Source: Anadara kagoshimensis
Taxonomy: Eukaryota > Mollusca > Bivalvia > Arcoida > Arcidae
Assembly (NCBI GenBank): GCA_021292105.1
Contig: CM037870.1
Location: 18,593,087-18,657,086, forward strand
Direction: 5' to 3'
DNA length: 64,000 nt
In this document: positions 35,309 to 45,000 of the stretch, in pieces
Layout: the number at the start of each line of letters is the position of its first letter
How positions within the stretch are numbered: position 1 is the stretch's first letter
Notes under the pieces: model-generated
Databases searched by the model: none
What the model was told of the DNA's origin: nothing
Seen by the model: only the letters and a program-made list of their open reading frames with translations
Made by a program: the position numbers and the translations under genes

Positions 35309-38300
35309 CTTTCTGTTTATATATCAAAGCCAATGTAGATTTCAATATTGGATATTTTGAAACCTTGCTTTTCTATATGAAGTTAAGGTCGAAGGTGATA
35401 TTCAAAATGAGGTCAAAGTTAATATTTCATGTGACTGTGTACTTTTGTTACTATTATCTTTTTTGGATATGTACATTGCAACTAAATGAGAGAGAAAAAG
35501 TTGTCGCCTGGCAGCCATCTTCGATTGTCAAGGTTCTGAGCTACTGAAACCTGAAATGCAGGTCATGTCCTGCATAGAGTCCCAAATATGCAGGTCATAA
35601 TGCTGTCAGACTTTTTTCAAGGTAATAAACACCTGGTTTTAATCAATATTTTATTTCATCATGCAATAATTAATTAGGTTCATGTGAAGGATTGACTAGT
35701 TAGTTTTGTCACTACTGTAGTAATCCCCCGCCTTTGAAAAAAGAACAGGATATTAAATTTCAGTTTCCCTCCATCCCTCCTTCTGTCCCAAATTCTTGTC
35801 TGCGCTAATTCTTCAAAAATATGAATCAAAATTTCATAAAATGTGCATATCATTAATCCATGTTGATTTGTTCATTTTCCTGGGAGTTATTGCCCTTTGA
35901 ACATAAGTGCAAATCACAAAGAATCCTGTTGTTGGGATCCTGATTTCTAATTCACTGAATTTGCTTGCTGCATTTTGTTATTTTGAAGAAATATGAACTC
36001 CATGGTTATATTAAACTAATAATTATATATTACCCAAATATGTGATCTATACTTACATTTTATGCACTGAATGTGCACTGGTACAAGGCAGACCATAAAA
36101 CATGCTGCACATCTCACATATACACAAACCTGTCCTTAGATTAATTCTTAGAGATGAATAAACTTGACCTCATCATGAATAGCCTAAAAAACCTGATGCG
36201 AAGTTAAACAACATTACAACAAAGAAGTTAATTATTTATGTATTGTAGGATTATAGCTATGGAGAAAAAATCAGCTGTTTTAACACCATCTTATAAAAGC
36301 ACCACCACTCCCACAACTAGTAAAGGTGGCAGCAGTGTTAGTTCTGGCAGCAGTAATACACCGAAAACAAAACCAACCACCAATAATAATAACAAAAATA
36401 CAGGTAAATTGAGTTATTCTTTATATTGTGACAGAATGACTGTATCTTATTGAAGTCTGTCAGTGACATTTTGGCAGTGTTTTAAACAAGGGAGAGTCTA
36501 TTCTACACAAATAGGTATTAATACTATGTTAATGAACAGAGGGATGCAAGAAGTATTCAGACACTTTGTAAAATCCTTTTTTTTTAACAGCCAAAAATTC
36601 ATGGAAATTGACTAAGAAATAAATTTTTGAGAATTTAAAAAAAAAGGTTTTATATGAAACAAAGAAGGATTTTACAAAGTGTCTGAAAACTTCTTGCACA
36701 TCTCTGTATGTGTACATGTATATTAAGACCTCCATGCATTCATTTGTTAAAGCCTCCTTTATAAGATAAGTTAGAAATTATTCTGTAAAAATCTGTAAAA
36801 CATGGTTTGCATATCTGAAAAAATTAATAATCAGAAAATGTTTTTTGGCTTCAGAAGTTCAGGTTTTTATCCTGGTGTAGATGTACTCATAGTTACAAAT
36901 AAGTCTGTAAAAATCTGTAAAACATGGTTTGATTATTTGAAAAAACTGACCGTCTTACAGTGTTCGATTACCTTTATAAAATCAAGTTTTCTGTTTTCAA
37001 TTTTGACCAGGTGAAGACAGATCTATAGTTACAACAAATTCCTCTTTGTCTGTTGGTCCTGTATTGGAAAACCCTGTTCAAGATGATGGGTAAGTACTGG
37101 TACTGTGAATTTATTATACATCACATGACTTAGTTGATTTTACCTGTCTGTCAGTTATTCATCAGTTCATAATTAATTTGCCATGCTTTTTTTCTAAACG
37201 CTCGAAGATATTGAGCTTAGTTTTGGCATGTGAATCTACCATGACAAATCAAGTTTTCATTTTGTTCTGGTATTTATCAATGACTGGAATTCTTATTAGT
37301 CATTGTTGTGGTTGTGGGTTTGAACCCCGGCCAGGTCTGACCCAAGACTTGAAAGTGGGTAGTGACTGTGCTTTCCCCAAGCACTCGGCATTACGAAATG
37401 AACGTCACGGTTTTTTCGGATGGGAACTTAAAATAACCCAGGTCCCATATCACAGAGGGCTTGGCACGCTAAAGAACCCTGCTGTATAATGCCATCAGCG
37501 CAACGCACAGGCAAAATTTCTGCACTTTTGCCCACAGTTGGCGACGTCTTGATATAAGTGAAATATTCTTGACTGGGAGGTTAAACACCATTACTCACTT
37601 ACTCACTCTTAGTAGTCATGTTTACTCGCATGCCAAATGGTGTTAATTAATTTTGATGTCATCATTGACAGTGCAGTTGTGCTGATGTTTGCTAATGATG
37701 GCAGTTGGTAATATAAATGAATCATTATAAATATTATTTATTTTGAGATTTTGTATTGAAAAATTATGATTTTACTTGTCAAAATGACCAAAATTTTCCA
37801 TTTTTCATCTGAAATTTAATTACTGTTTAGGAAGAAACCTTTGCAAGGAAAAATATTTGCGATTTTCTTGGTGACAGAGGTACAGGAAACATATTCTCAG
37901 CAAAAATTTCTTTTTTCCAATGAGACACTTTACCTACAGCCAGAAGTGATACAATTTCTCACTATGAAAGTTTAGATCATGACCGGGTTAGTTTCCAACC
38001 ACTAATGTTTCTTTTTATATAAAATAAGGTTTGAATCTGCTTTGTGAATTACATAGCATTTGCAGCATCCATTCAGATTACCCGGTATTTCTCAATGAAC
38101 TAAAATAGTATCCAATGCTTAATTAATCTGGGCTTAATTAATCTTGACAAAGAAAGGACCAGAGTACTAAATTTGACTTTCGTGACTTGTATAACTACTT
38201 TACTTACAGGGCCAGTCTAGAGATAATTATCGGTATTTTGATACCATTGATGTTGCTCACCATTATTTTAGTAGTACTGTTTGTAAAATGTCGAAATAAC

Positions 38301-41300
38301 CGACAGGGAAGAAGACAACTCTGTTTTAAATTGTTTCAACGGGAAAATGAAAGGAGAGGTGTACCAGCAGCAAATGGGCATGGTGAGTTGTTAATTTGTA
38401 CTGCCATATTACCATATTACACTGTAAGAAATAAAGAATGAAATAAGATGTCACCTTGCCCGACGCCTGTCAAAAAATTCCAAGTGGAAATTTAGTATTA
38501 GTAATGAAATATCATACAAAATGTATTAAGCTACACATTTTCACTTACTCACTGCACTAGACTTGAATGTATTACACAGTAAGAAATAAAGAATGAAATA
38601 AGATGTCATCACCTTGCCCGATGCCTGTCAAAAAATTCCAAGTGGAAATTTAGAATTAGTGATGAAATATCATACAAAAAGTATTACCCAGTGAAGCTAC
38701 ATGTACACATTTTTCACTCGCTTGCTGTGAGGCCTGTCAAAAAAGTATTAGTAATGAAATATCATACAAAGTGTGTTACCCGGTGAAGCTACATGTACAC
38801 ATTTTCACTTGCTTGCTGCACTTGACGTATAAGTGTTACTTTGACGTCTTATTAGACGTCAAAATGCATATCTCCCTTCGGGTCTCTCTGTCAGGAAGAA
38901 TGCAGTTAATTTCGGACAAATATGCTTAAACTTTATATGTTAAATGTTTGAAATCTTAAGTAATGAAATTGTCAATAATCAGGTTTTTTCCATATTGGCC
39001 TTGTTATATGGCTGAGGTGTGTCATATTGGCCTGAGGCTGATTAATAATAATTTAATATTATCAGGTTATTGAACTAGTATTTGGAAATATATGTCCCTT
39101 TGCACAAGCTTGAGTCAACGAGGGACAATATTTTCCAATATCAGTTCAACAACCTTTGTATTATATAGCATCATAAAGTCTATTTATCTAAAATACTATT
39201 TTGTCTCACAATATATAAATATTGCACAAGTAAATGGATATAAGAACTAGTGCAATATGACAAGAACACAGCGACGGCATCTTCAGCTGTGTGACAACAA
39301 ACACATGACGTCATAAATGTCAGTTTCACGTGACAAAGCGTGCAGTATGAAAAATTGATGCGGGAAACCTCAGACTTAAAGAAAGTTTGTGTGCAAATCA
39401 TATTACACACTAACAGGTTTTATCATTTAATTTCTATGTGAAGCATATATTGCTAATGCTATATGATAAAATATGTGAAATTTCCTATACTGAAATATAC
39501 AATGAACTTCTTATCAACAGTCATTTTATTGACTTGTCATAGTAAATAAAAAAAGTTTTCTCCTATCATGAACCTTACATTGAAATATTCCTGATATATA
39601 TTGCTACTAACTGTGCTGAAATATACAATGTACTTCTTAACAACAGTCATTTCACTGACTTATTGTAAATAAATTATTTGATGTAATATTGTTATATTTA
39701 CAGCTGTAAGATATGATCCTGTGCCACCACCAGAAGTGGAAAGAAATGGAAATGTTAACAAAGATAACAGCTTGATAGAATCTTCTCTATCTACCTTTCA
39801 TCCAATAGACAGTGTGCCAAACCAACCAAATTCAGTTAATCAGACCCCACAGTGTAACCACTATGCAGCACAACAGAATGAAATTAACCATCCACAAACT
39901 AATAATGTTGTACATGACCAGAGCGCATCTATAACACCGCCACAGAGTGGTCAGTTTGATACGAATGAGAATGACTCTACACCCCTTGTGAAACATGGTA
40001 ACCAACCACTGACGGTAAAAATTCCTCCGTTTACAAACACAGCAGCCAGTTTGCGGACACCGACGCCTACTAAAACCAGCTTTACTGTGACTCCTCAGGT
40101 AATACAATTACTATCTTTGTGATTACTTTTTGATTGGTTTTTGTACGGCGTTCATGACATGGATTTTCGGTCATATTCATAGTCCCACTCCAGCATCATT
40201 TTCCCAACTACGCTGTACAGCAGCGTGGCAGTGCTATGTTTCTAGAGGAAGTTTGGGTCAGGGGGGTTATAGTGTTTACACCATTTCTTCCTCAAACATT
40301 TTGTCCCCCACTTTTCTCGAAAACTATTGAACAGATCTTTATGAAACTTCACAGGAACAATCTTTGCATGAAATAGATTTGCCGTTAGCTATGATCATGC
40401 ACTTGATTTGGGATTTACTAGTTGGAGTTGATGTTCGTTTAGGGGGAAATTTGAAATGACATCTGATGTCAGTTGTGACTTGTTTGAAATAAAGTTTATA
40501 AAGTTTTTGCAAAAATTTCTCTTCAATTTTACTTCAATGCATGTATGTTTATCAAAATAGCTTTAGATTTACCTTTATTTTTGTGAACTCTAAGGAATAT
40601 ATTTATAAAATAATTAAAAAAAAACCAACTTGTATTCTAATTCTAACTTGTATTTCTTTTACAGGAAAGATTGCAACACCAACAGATCATGACTCTCGCA
40701 GTGAAATGGTACCGTCAGCATCACCATTTCAGATGAGTGCAACCAATCATCCGCTAAGTGGAGCCACATATGATGGTAAGATGTGTATTTTGTGACCCAT
40801 TAACACATATTAGGAAAAAAATATAGAGTGTTGCTGCCTAGCTGAGAGCCTGTCATTCATTCCCTTTGGTTTGAGCGTTTTTAATTTGAGAATCCAGTAG
40901 TCCTCACTGTCATCCCGATGTTTTTTGGGAGACTATATCTTCTGTGTCACTTGTTAGTACTTGTATGATCTCAAAGATCGCATTTTGGAGACTGTGGTCA
41001 CTTTAATTGAAGTGTCTACCTGTTGGTTCGTCTAAATTTTTAAGGATGTAACGGGTATGTTCATACATTCGTTCCCGGAATGGTCTGCCCCATTACTTTT
41101 ATTTAGTGGACCAACTTAGTTGGTATCATCCCTTCTTTCCATTAACACATATATATGACCAAGTAGTTAAAAAATCCCTAGTTTCACAATCATTCCTTAA
41201 TTAAGATTTCCTCTACATAAATCTAACAAAATTTCATTGCAAACGTTTATTATAACTTTAATAGTATCACATGTAAATTATATTTCCGTTGCTAACAACA

Positions 41301-41511
41301 AAGAACAATCGGTACCACATGATTTTTCTAGCCATTTCTTGGAATTTATGATAGCCATTTTTTTGTACTTCAGTAAATTAAAATTGTATACAAATCAGTC
41401 CTGATGATGGCAGCCTAGCTGTCGAAACATGTTGACAAAATAAAAAAATACCATAACTTATTCTTAATGTTGAGTACCATATTTTATTTATTTATTAGCT
41501 CACCTGAGCCA

Positions 41512-41543
<32 letters not shown>

Positions 41544-41554
41544 GTCCGTTGTCT

Positions 41555-41605
<51 letters not shown>

Positions 41606-44498
41606 GTAAACTTTTACATTTTCATCTTCTTCTCACGAACCACTGGGCAGATTTCAACGAGACTTGGTCAGATGCATGTCTTGGTCGGTGCAATTCAAAT
41701 TTGTTCGTGGTGTTGCCATGGCTACCATAACTAGGTCAAGGTGACCTAGGGGTGCAAAAATCTTAAAAAATCTTCTTCTCCGAAAGTATTGATTAGAGAA
41801 AAAATCTGATGTGATATTTGGCTTCTCTAGGGTCTTTAGCCTATAGTTTGTTCATTTTGTGAAATTCGGACAAAAAATAGGTTACGCGTTTTTGCGTTTA
41901 ATTTTGAAAAAATCGTAAAATAGCTTCAAATTGTTATAACTTGACTATTTGGCCAGATAATGACATGGGGTTTTCAGTTTTGACATCTTCTTGTTAGTAT
42001 CTTCAAATTGAGGTCAAGGTCAATTATGAAGGTCGTGACCTAATTTTTTTTACCTCTGATTATAATTATTATCTCGAAAACTATAAACTTTTTGTATAGG
42101 CATGTATATTAGAATGTTGTAGGTATTGATACAACAATCATTTTGGTGTATAGAAAAAGGTCATGGGTTCAAAGGTCAAGGTCACAGATGTAAAACAATA
42201 CCAAAATGGTTACTTATCTCGAAAACTATAAACTTTTTGTATAGGCATTTATATTAGAATGTTGTAGGTATTGATACAACGATCATTTTGATATATAGAA
42301 AAAGGTCATGGGTTCAAAGGTCAAGGTCACAGATGCGAAACAATACGGAAATGTTTAATTATCTCGAAAACTATAAACTTTTTGTATAGGCATGTATATT
42401 AGAATGCTGTAGGTATTGATACAACGATCATTTTGATGTACAGAAAGAGGTCATGGGTTCAAAGGTCAAGGTCACAGATGCGAAACAATACGGAAATGTT
42501 TAATTATCTCGAAAACTATAAACTTTTTGTATAGGCATGTATATTAGAATGTTGTAGGTATTGATACAACGATCATTTTGATGTATAGAAAAAGGTCATG
42601 GGTTCAAAGGTCAAGGTCACAGATGCGAGACAATACCGAAATGGTTAATTATCTCGAAAACTATAAACTTTTTGTATAGGCATGTATATTAGAATGTTGT
42701 AGGTATTGATACAACAATCATTTTGATGTATAGAAAAAGGTCATGGGTTCAAAGATCAAGGTCACAGATGCGAATCAATACCGAAATGGTTAATTATCTC
42801 GAAAACTATAAACTTTTTGTATAGGCATGTATATTAGAATGTTGTAGGTATTGATACAATGATCATTTTGATGTATAGAAAAAGGTCATGGGTTCAAAGG
42901 TCAAGGTCACAGATGCGAATCAATACCGAAATGGTTAATTATCTCGAAAACTATAAACTTTTTGTATAGGCATGTATATTAGAATGTTGTAGGTATTGAT
43001 ACAATGATCATTTTGAGGTATAGAAAAGGTCATGGGTTCAAAGGTCAAGGTCACAGATGCGAAAACAATACTGAAATAGTTAATTATCTTGAAAACTATA
43101 AAAGTTTTGTATAGGCATGTATATTAGAATGTTGTAGGTATTGATGCAATGATCACTTTGATGTAAAGAAAAAATTCATTGGGGTTTAGTATTTATGTTT
43201 TCTTTAAATCTATCAGCTAGCCATTAGTTATCAGGTGAGCGTATAAGGCCCATGGGCCTCTTGTTTATAATTACTTGTGGATCTCTACTGAATACCAGCT
43301 AGGTATCCATTTAGAATAATAGTAGCCATAATTAGTACCTTAGCAGTGTTAGTTTCCTTCCTTTATTTACAAAATTTCAAATTGCAATAATTTTGTTAAA
43401 TTTGAAGATATTCAGGAATATAAGGCATCAATTTGAAGATCGTCTCTAGCTTAAAACATTTTAAGCTTTGTCCAAAATATGTATTGGTAGTTAAAAAAAA
43501 AACCAAAACAACATGTATTCTTGTAATTATTGCAAATATACAAGTTTTTTGTCTTGTTACAGTATAATGCATTGATAACAAAAATCACTAAATGATCTTA
43601 AACAATACTGCAAGATTATCATTAAAACATGTCAAAATGAATATCTTCTTTTTCCCTTAATACAAATTTTGTTGATTAAATTTTCCCAATTCCATTCTAA
43701 GGTCCCTTTTCTAAAGTCACAAGTAAAATCCCTGCATATGGTTTTAAATTAAAACACTTTACTGATTTGTGTTTTGTATTTGATATTGGTTTTCTAGGTA
43801 CAAGAGTTAAAGAAGTATCTCCAACAGTCAATGTAGTGAAACGTAAGTAAAACTATTGATATTGTTTTTATCTCTAACAGTTGATTTTGAATTGTCCTGT
43901 TACTTCTAAATTTGTCTGTAAGAAAGTCTGGTTCCTATATATTAAAGTATTAAAATCTGCATCCAAAATGTCATCAAATTGAGTTATGTTTACCCTGGTA
44001 CTACTCGTATCTGGGCTAGTGGAATGCTTAACTGATCCTACAAAAAAATAGCTTAAAGGAAGTTACTGTAGAAACTTTCTTGATTTAACATTCAGAAACA
44101 TGTTCATGTGTACTTACATTCTCGGTTGACAAGCTGGTTGATAAGCCCATCAGCATTTTTTAACATGATGAAAACTTAGCAGTGTACTAATTTTCAGTTT
44201 AGACTTAACTGTGAAAGTTGCGAAGATTAATACATCATAGATATTTTTCGTTATTCAGTATTACCAGTAATATAGGAGATTAAGTAATAATATTGTTTTG
44301 TTTCTTTCATTTGCTACAGCATTTGTAAAGTATGACAGTGGCTGTTTTTCAACAGCGACAGAAAGATTATCAAGTGCAGCTCAATCAAATAACTTTCAAA
44401 TCCGGAGACCGCCAGACGAAGGTGAAAATGACACTGAAGTAAAGCGTCAACCAGATAGTCATGAAGGTGATCATGAGGATGATGACAAGCAATGTTGA
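29157..44498 (+). CDS. TNF-receptor superfamily member, 12 exons, ~550 aa
   Basis: Single-pass cell-surface receptor expected to bind a TNF-family ligand. Proposed exons: 29157-29198, 30155-30257, 31130-31279, 32034-32183, 35055-35130, 36249-36403, 37011-37089, 38210-38382, 39704-40098, 40665 (or 40670)-40775, 43798-43842, 44320-44498. All have AG/GT borders and matching phases except the 9/10 junction. Exons 1-2 give a signal peptide (MMLMTILSAVFAHQVFIVSA), with an in-frame TAG ahead of the ATG. Residues ~25-170 are Cys-rich: CC..C.HG...C, then TCQQCPAGY and two further Cys clusters. N-glycosylation sites include NDT, NTS, NVT and NSS. A Ser/Thr stalk (exon 6), transmembrane segment ~255-277 and a ~270-residue P/S/T/N/Q-rich tail follow. 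No death domain is seen. Exon 1 is the least certain; exons 2-8 and 12 are strong. Confidence 0.8.
29770..29892. mobile_element. Diverged hairpin MITE (relative of 7987-8152)
   Basis: Shares CATATTGAATTTATTAAACT, GTTGCATAAAA and the palindromic layout with the hairpin at 7987-8152. It lies in intron 1 of the receptor-type gene. Confidence 0.6.
29897..29992. repeat. (AAT)n/(AT)n microsatellite
   Basis: About seven AAT units then imperfect (TA)n, about 150 bp upstream of the receptor exon 2 acceptor. Confidence 0.9.
30525..30625 (+). repeat. tRNA-derived SINE fragment (intron 2)
   Basis: TAGTTGTTAAAGCATCAGATTC (A-box-like) followed by CTTGGGTTCCAACCTCACAG (B-box-like). Related opposite-strand fragments are at 30945-31030 and 34862-34945 (the latter has GGGGTTCGAATCCACGACC). 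Confidence 0.45.
31130..32183 (+). CDS. TNF-receptor-type gene: two 150-nt cysteine-rich exons
   Basis: Exon 3 (31130-31279) encodes CRQSFENDTCQQCPAGYVQP ... VTKCFRNTSKC, the T-C-x-x-C-P-x-G-x motif of a TNFR cysteine-rich domain. Exon 4 (32034-32183) encodes GCHGKNGCKCDTYKCYYDDY, then CVC...PCGVNEELDPDKK, an unusually Cys-dense module. Both are exactly 150 nt and phase 1-1, so either could be skipped or duplicated without a frameshift. Confidence 0.85.
32268..33073 (+). mobile_element. CAGTCAAACC MITE split by a ~600-bp insertion (intron 4)
   Basis: The left half (32268-32338: TCAAACCTGTCTTTAAAGAC...TAAGGGACACCTGG) and right half (about 32960-33071: CCAATTGCTCTTTATTTATG...TGGGTTTGACTA) match the two halves of the intact 180-bp MITE at 51472-51651. 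The intervening sequence interrupts the element. Confidence 0.6.
32500..32945 (+). mobile_element. Inserted repeat with terminal hairpin (related copy at 39056-39410)
   Basis: It ends in an inverted repeat (GGTTATTGAACTGATATTGTGAAATATTGTCCC at 32850-32882 and its complement at 32925-32945). Together with CATATTGCACTAGTTCCTAT and GAGACAATGGTATTTTAGAT it matches the reverse complement of 39056-39410. An open frame reading SYCTSSYIH...LVQYLYIVR is shared by both copies but is not recognised. Confidence 0.55.
33086..34110. mobile_element. hAT-type non-autonomous transposon, 1025 bp, intact ends
   Basis: Termini CAGGGCCTCGGAAAC and, reverse-complemented, CAGAGGTCCGGAAAC. Both sides are flanked by the identical 8-mer ATATGTAT (33078-33085 and 34111-34118), the classic hAT duplication. 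The interior has repeated GTCGGACAT/ATGTCCGAC subterminal motifs, poly-A (33137-33157) and no transposase. It sits in receptor intron 4. Confidence 0.85.
34370..34512 (+). repeat. CRE-containing dispersed repeat (inverted copy at 53808-53940)
   Basis: AATGACGTCACTGACACTAG ... GTACCGTGATGGCGGCCAGTGTC ... GGCGTGGCTGGCGATA. The reverse complement of 53808-53940 matches across ~110 bp. Both copies keep TGACGTCA. It lies in receptor intron 4. Confidence 0.7.
35139..35306 (+). repeat. (CT)n(CA)n microsatellite directly after the exon 5 donor
   Basis: Exon 5 ends at 35130 and the intron begins GTAAGTTT followed at once by ~125 bp of (CT)n with interruptions and then ~42 bp of (CA)n. The polypyrimidine tract is 8 bp from the splice donor. 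Confidence 0.95.
36537..36706. mobile_element. MITE with ~40-bp inverted repeats (intron 6)
   Basis: The left arm GGATGCAAGAAGTATTCAGA plus CACTTTGTAAAATCCTT is mirrored on the right by AAGGATTTTACAAAGTGTCT then GAAAACTTCTTGCACATC. Ends are CAGAG...CTCTG. It is 170 bp with no coding. Confidence 0.8.
37290..37615 (+). repeat. SINE with tRNA-type B box and (ACTC)n tail (intron 7)
   Basis: A B box GGTTTGAACCCC is followed by a conserved body (GCACTCGGCATTACGAAATG, AACGTCACGGTTTTTTCGGA, GGCACGCTAAAGAACCCTGC, GGCGACGTCTTGATATAAGTG). The 3' end is GGTTAAACACCATTACTCAC followed by ACTC repeats. The layout is that of molluscan tRNA-SINEs with a conserved central domain. The A-box end looks truncated. 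Confidence 0.75.
38210..38382 (+). CDS. TNF-receptor-type gene: transmembrane exon
   Basis: Phase 2-1 exon encoding LEIIIGILIPLMLLTIILVV and LFV, then the stop-transfer charges KCRNNRQGRRQ and a basic juxtamembrane stretch QRENERRG. The donor is CATG|GTGAGT. This fixes the topology: Cys-rich part outside, P/S/T-rich tail inside. Confidence 0.85.
38425..38800. repeat. ~155-bp tandem repeat, about 2.4 copies (intron 8)
   Basis: AAGAAATAAAGAATGAAATA recurs at 38427 and 38581. A third partial copy near 38725 keeps AGTATTAGTAATGAAATATC. It begins 42 bp after the transmembrane-exon donor. Confidence 0.75.
39056..39410 (-). mobile_element. Second copy of the hairpin-ended repeat (intron 8)
   Basis: Reverse-oriented relative of 32500-32945: terminal hairpin GGTTATTGAACTAGTATTTG / CAATATCAGTTCAACAACC, and GAACTAGTGCAATATGAC inside. 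Confidence 0.55.
39704..40098 (+). CDS. TNF-receptor-type gene: large cytoplasmic-tail exon
   Basis: Encodes AVRYDPVPPPEVERNGNVNK through ASLRTPTPTKTSFTVTPQ with donor CAG|GTAATA. It is low-complexity in N, Q, P, S and T and likely disordered. It ends in phase 0, while the next recognised exon needs phase 1 if its acceptor is at 40664. An internal CATG|GTAACC at 39998 would restore the phase by shortening this exon. Confidence 0.75.
40141..40247. repeat. Mini-copy of the 19.5/25.2-kb element (intron 9)
   Basis: It has the left end TTGTACGGCGTTCATGACAT and the right end ATTTTCCCAACTACGCTGTA followed by CAGCAGCGTGGCAGTGCTATG, with only ~60 bp between. It is an internal-deletion derivative and so helps define the element ends. 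Confidence 0.6.
40262..40482. repeat. Dispersed repeat (second copy 47405-47640)
   Basis: Shares TCTTTATGAAACTT, ACAGGAACAATCTTTG, TGATTTGGGATTT and GAAATG(A/G)CATC in order with 47405-47640. The latter also carries a short palindrome, GTCCCCAAACAAATTTGGGG. Confidence 0.65.
41497..43266 (+). mobile_element. AGCTCACCTGAGC element carrying a 145-bp satellite (intron 10)
   Basis: It begins AGCTCACCTGAGCCAAAGGC with an adjacent inverted copy (GGCTCAAGTGAGCTTTTC) and ends GGCCCATGGGCCTCTTGTTT. A (GTC)n run is at 41558-41605. From 42071 it holds 8 tandem copies of a 145-bp unit; ATCTCGAAAACTATAAACTT recurs at 42071, 42216, 42361, 42506, 42651, 42796, 42941 and, diverged, 43086, with exact 145-bp spacing. 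A 5'-end fragment lies at 53072-53330. No coding is seen. Confidence 0.8.
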
Positions 44499-45000
44499 AA
44501 GCTGCTCTGAAAATGGTGTTGGTTTTAAAGAAAAAACTAAAAATGAAATCCTTTGTCGGATTACAACAGTACCTTAATGTGATATTATACTTTTTGATTT
44601 TAAATATACATGTATATTTTTCCAAGCTAACTGTTTAGAGGGGCATGGTATAAAGATTGAATATTTGAATTGAAATATATTCAGGGAGATCTGGAGATTA
44701 TTTAAGACACAAAAGATGTGAAAATAATTCCACATAATTTCAGGAAATTAGTGAAGTTTTCTCAAGAACTCTCTAACAAAGGATTTATTTTTTCTGCTGC
44801 AGCTTGGATACAGTATGAAGCATCGTATTTTGTTTGTTGTCATAGAAATGACTTATACAACAATCCCTTCAGTCAATAAATAATACGGATTTGTTTCAAA
44901 TGTCACAGAAGTGAAACTGTGAATTGTTGTTTTCTCCAGGGAAAATGTTCAGATAGATTGTTTTAATTACTGGATGGTTTACAATTGGAAATAAACCTAC
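44499..45000 (+). other. Probable 3' UTR of the receptor-type gene
   Basis: It follows the TGA at 44496-44498. AATAAA signals lie at 44876-44881 (GTCAATAAATAATACGG) and 44991-44996 (GGAAATAAACC). Either could end the transcript. Confidence 0.45.

Noticed and set aside
35032..35547. Long open frames of Cys/Val, Arg/Glu and Ser/Leu repeats on both strands
   Set aside because: They come from the (CT)n(CA)n microsatellite in receptor intron 5.
39832..40107. 91-residue minus-strand frame
   Set aside because: Antisense shadow of the receptor tail exon, whose sense frame has matching splice sites.
41497..41730. Arg- and Val-repeat frames at the start of the AGCTCACC element
   Set aside because: Due to the (GTC)n run at 41558-41605.
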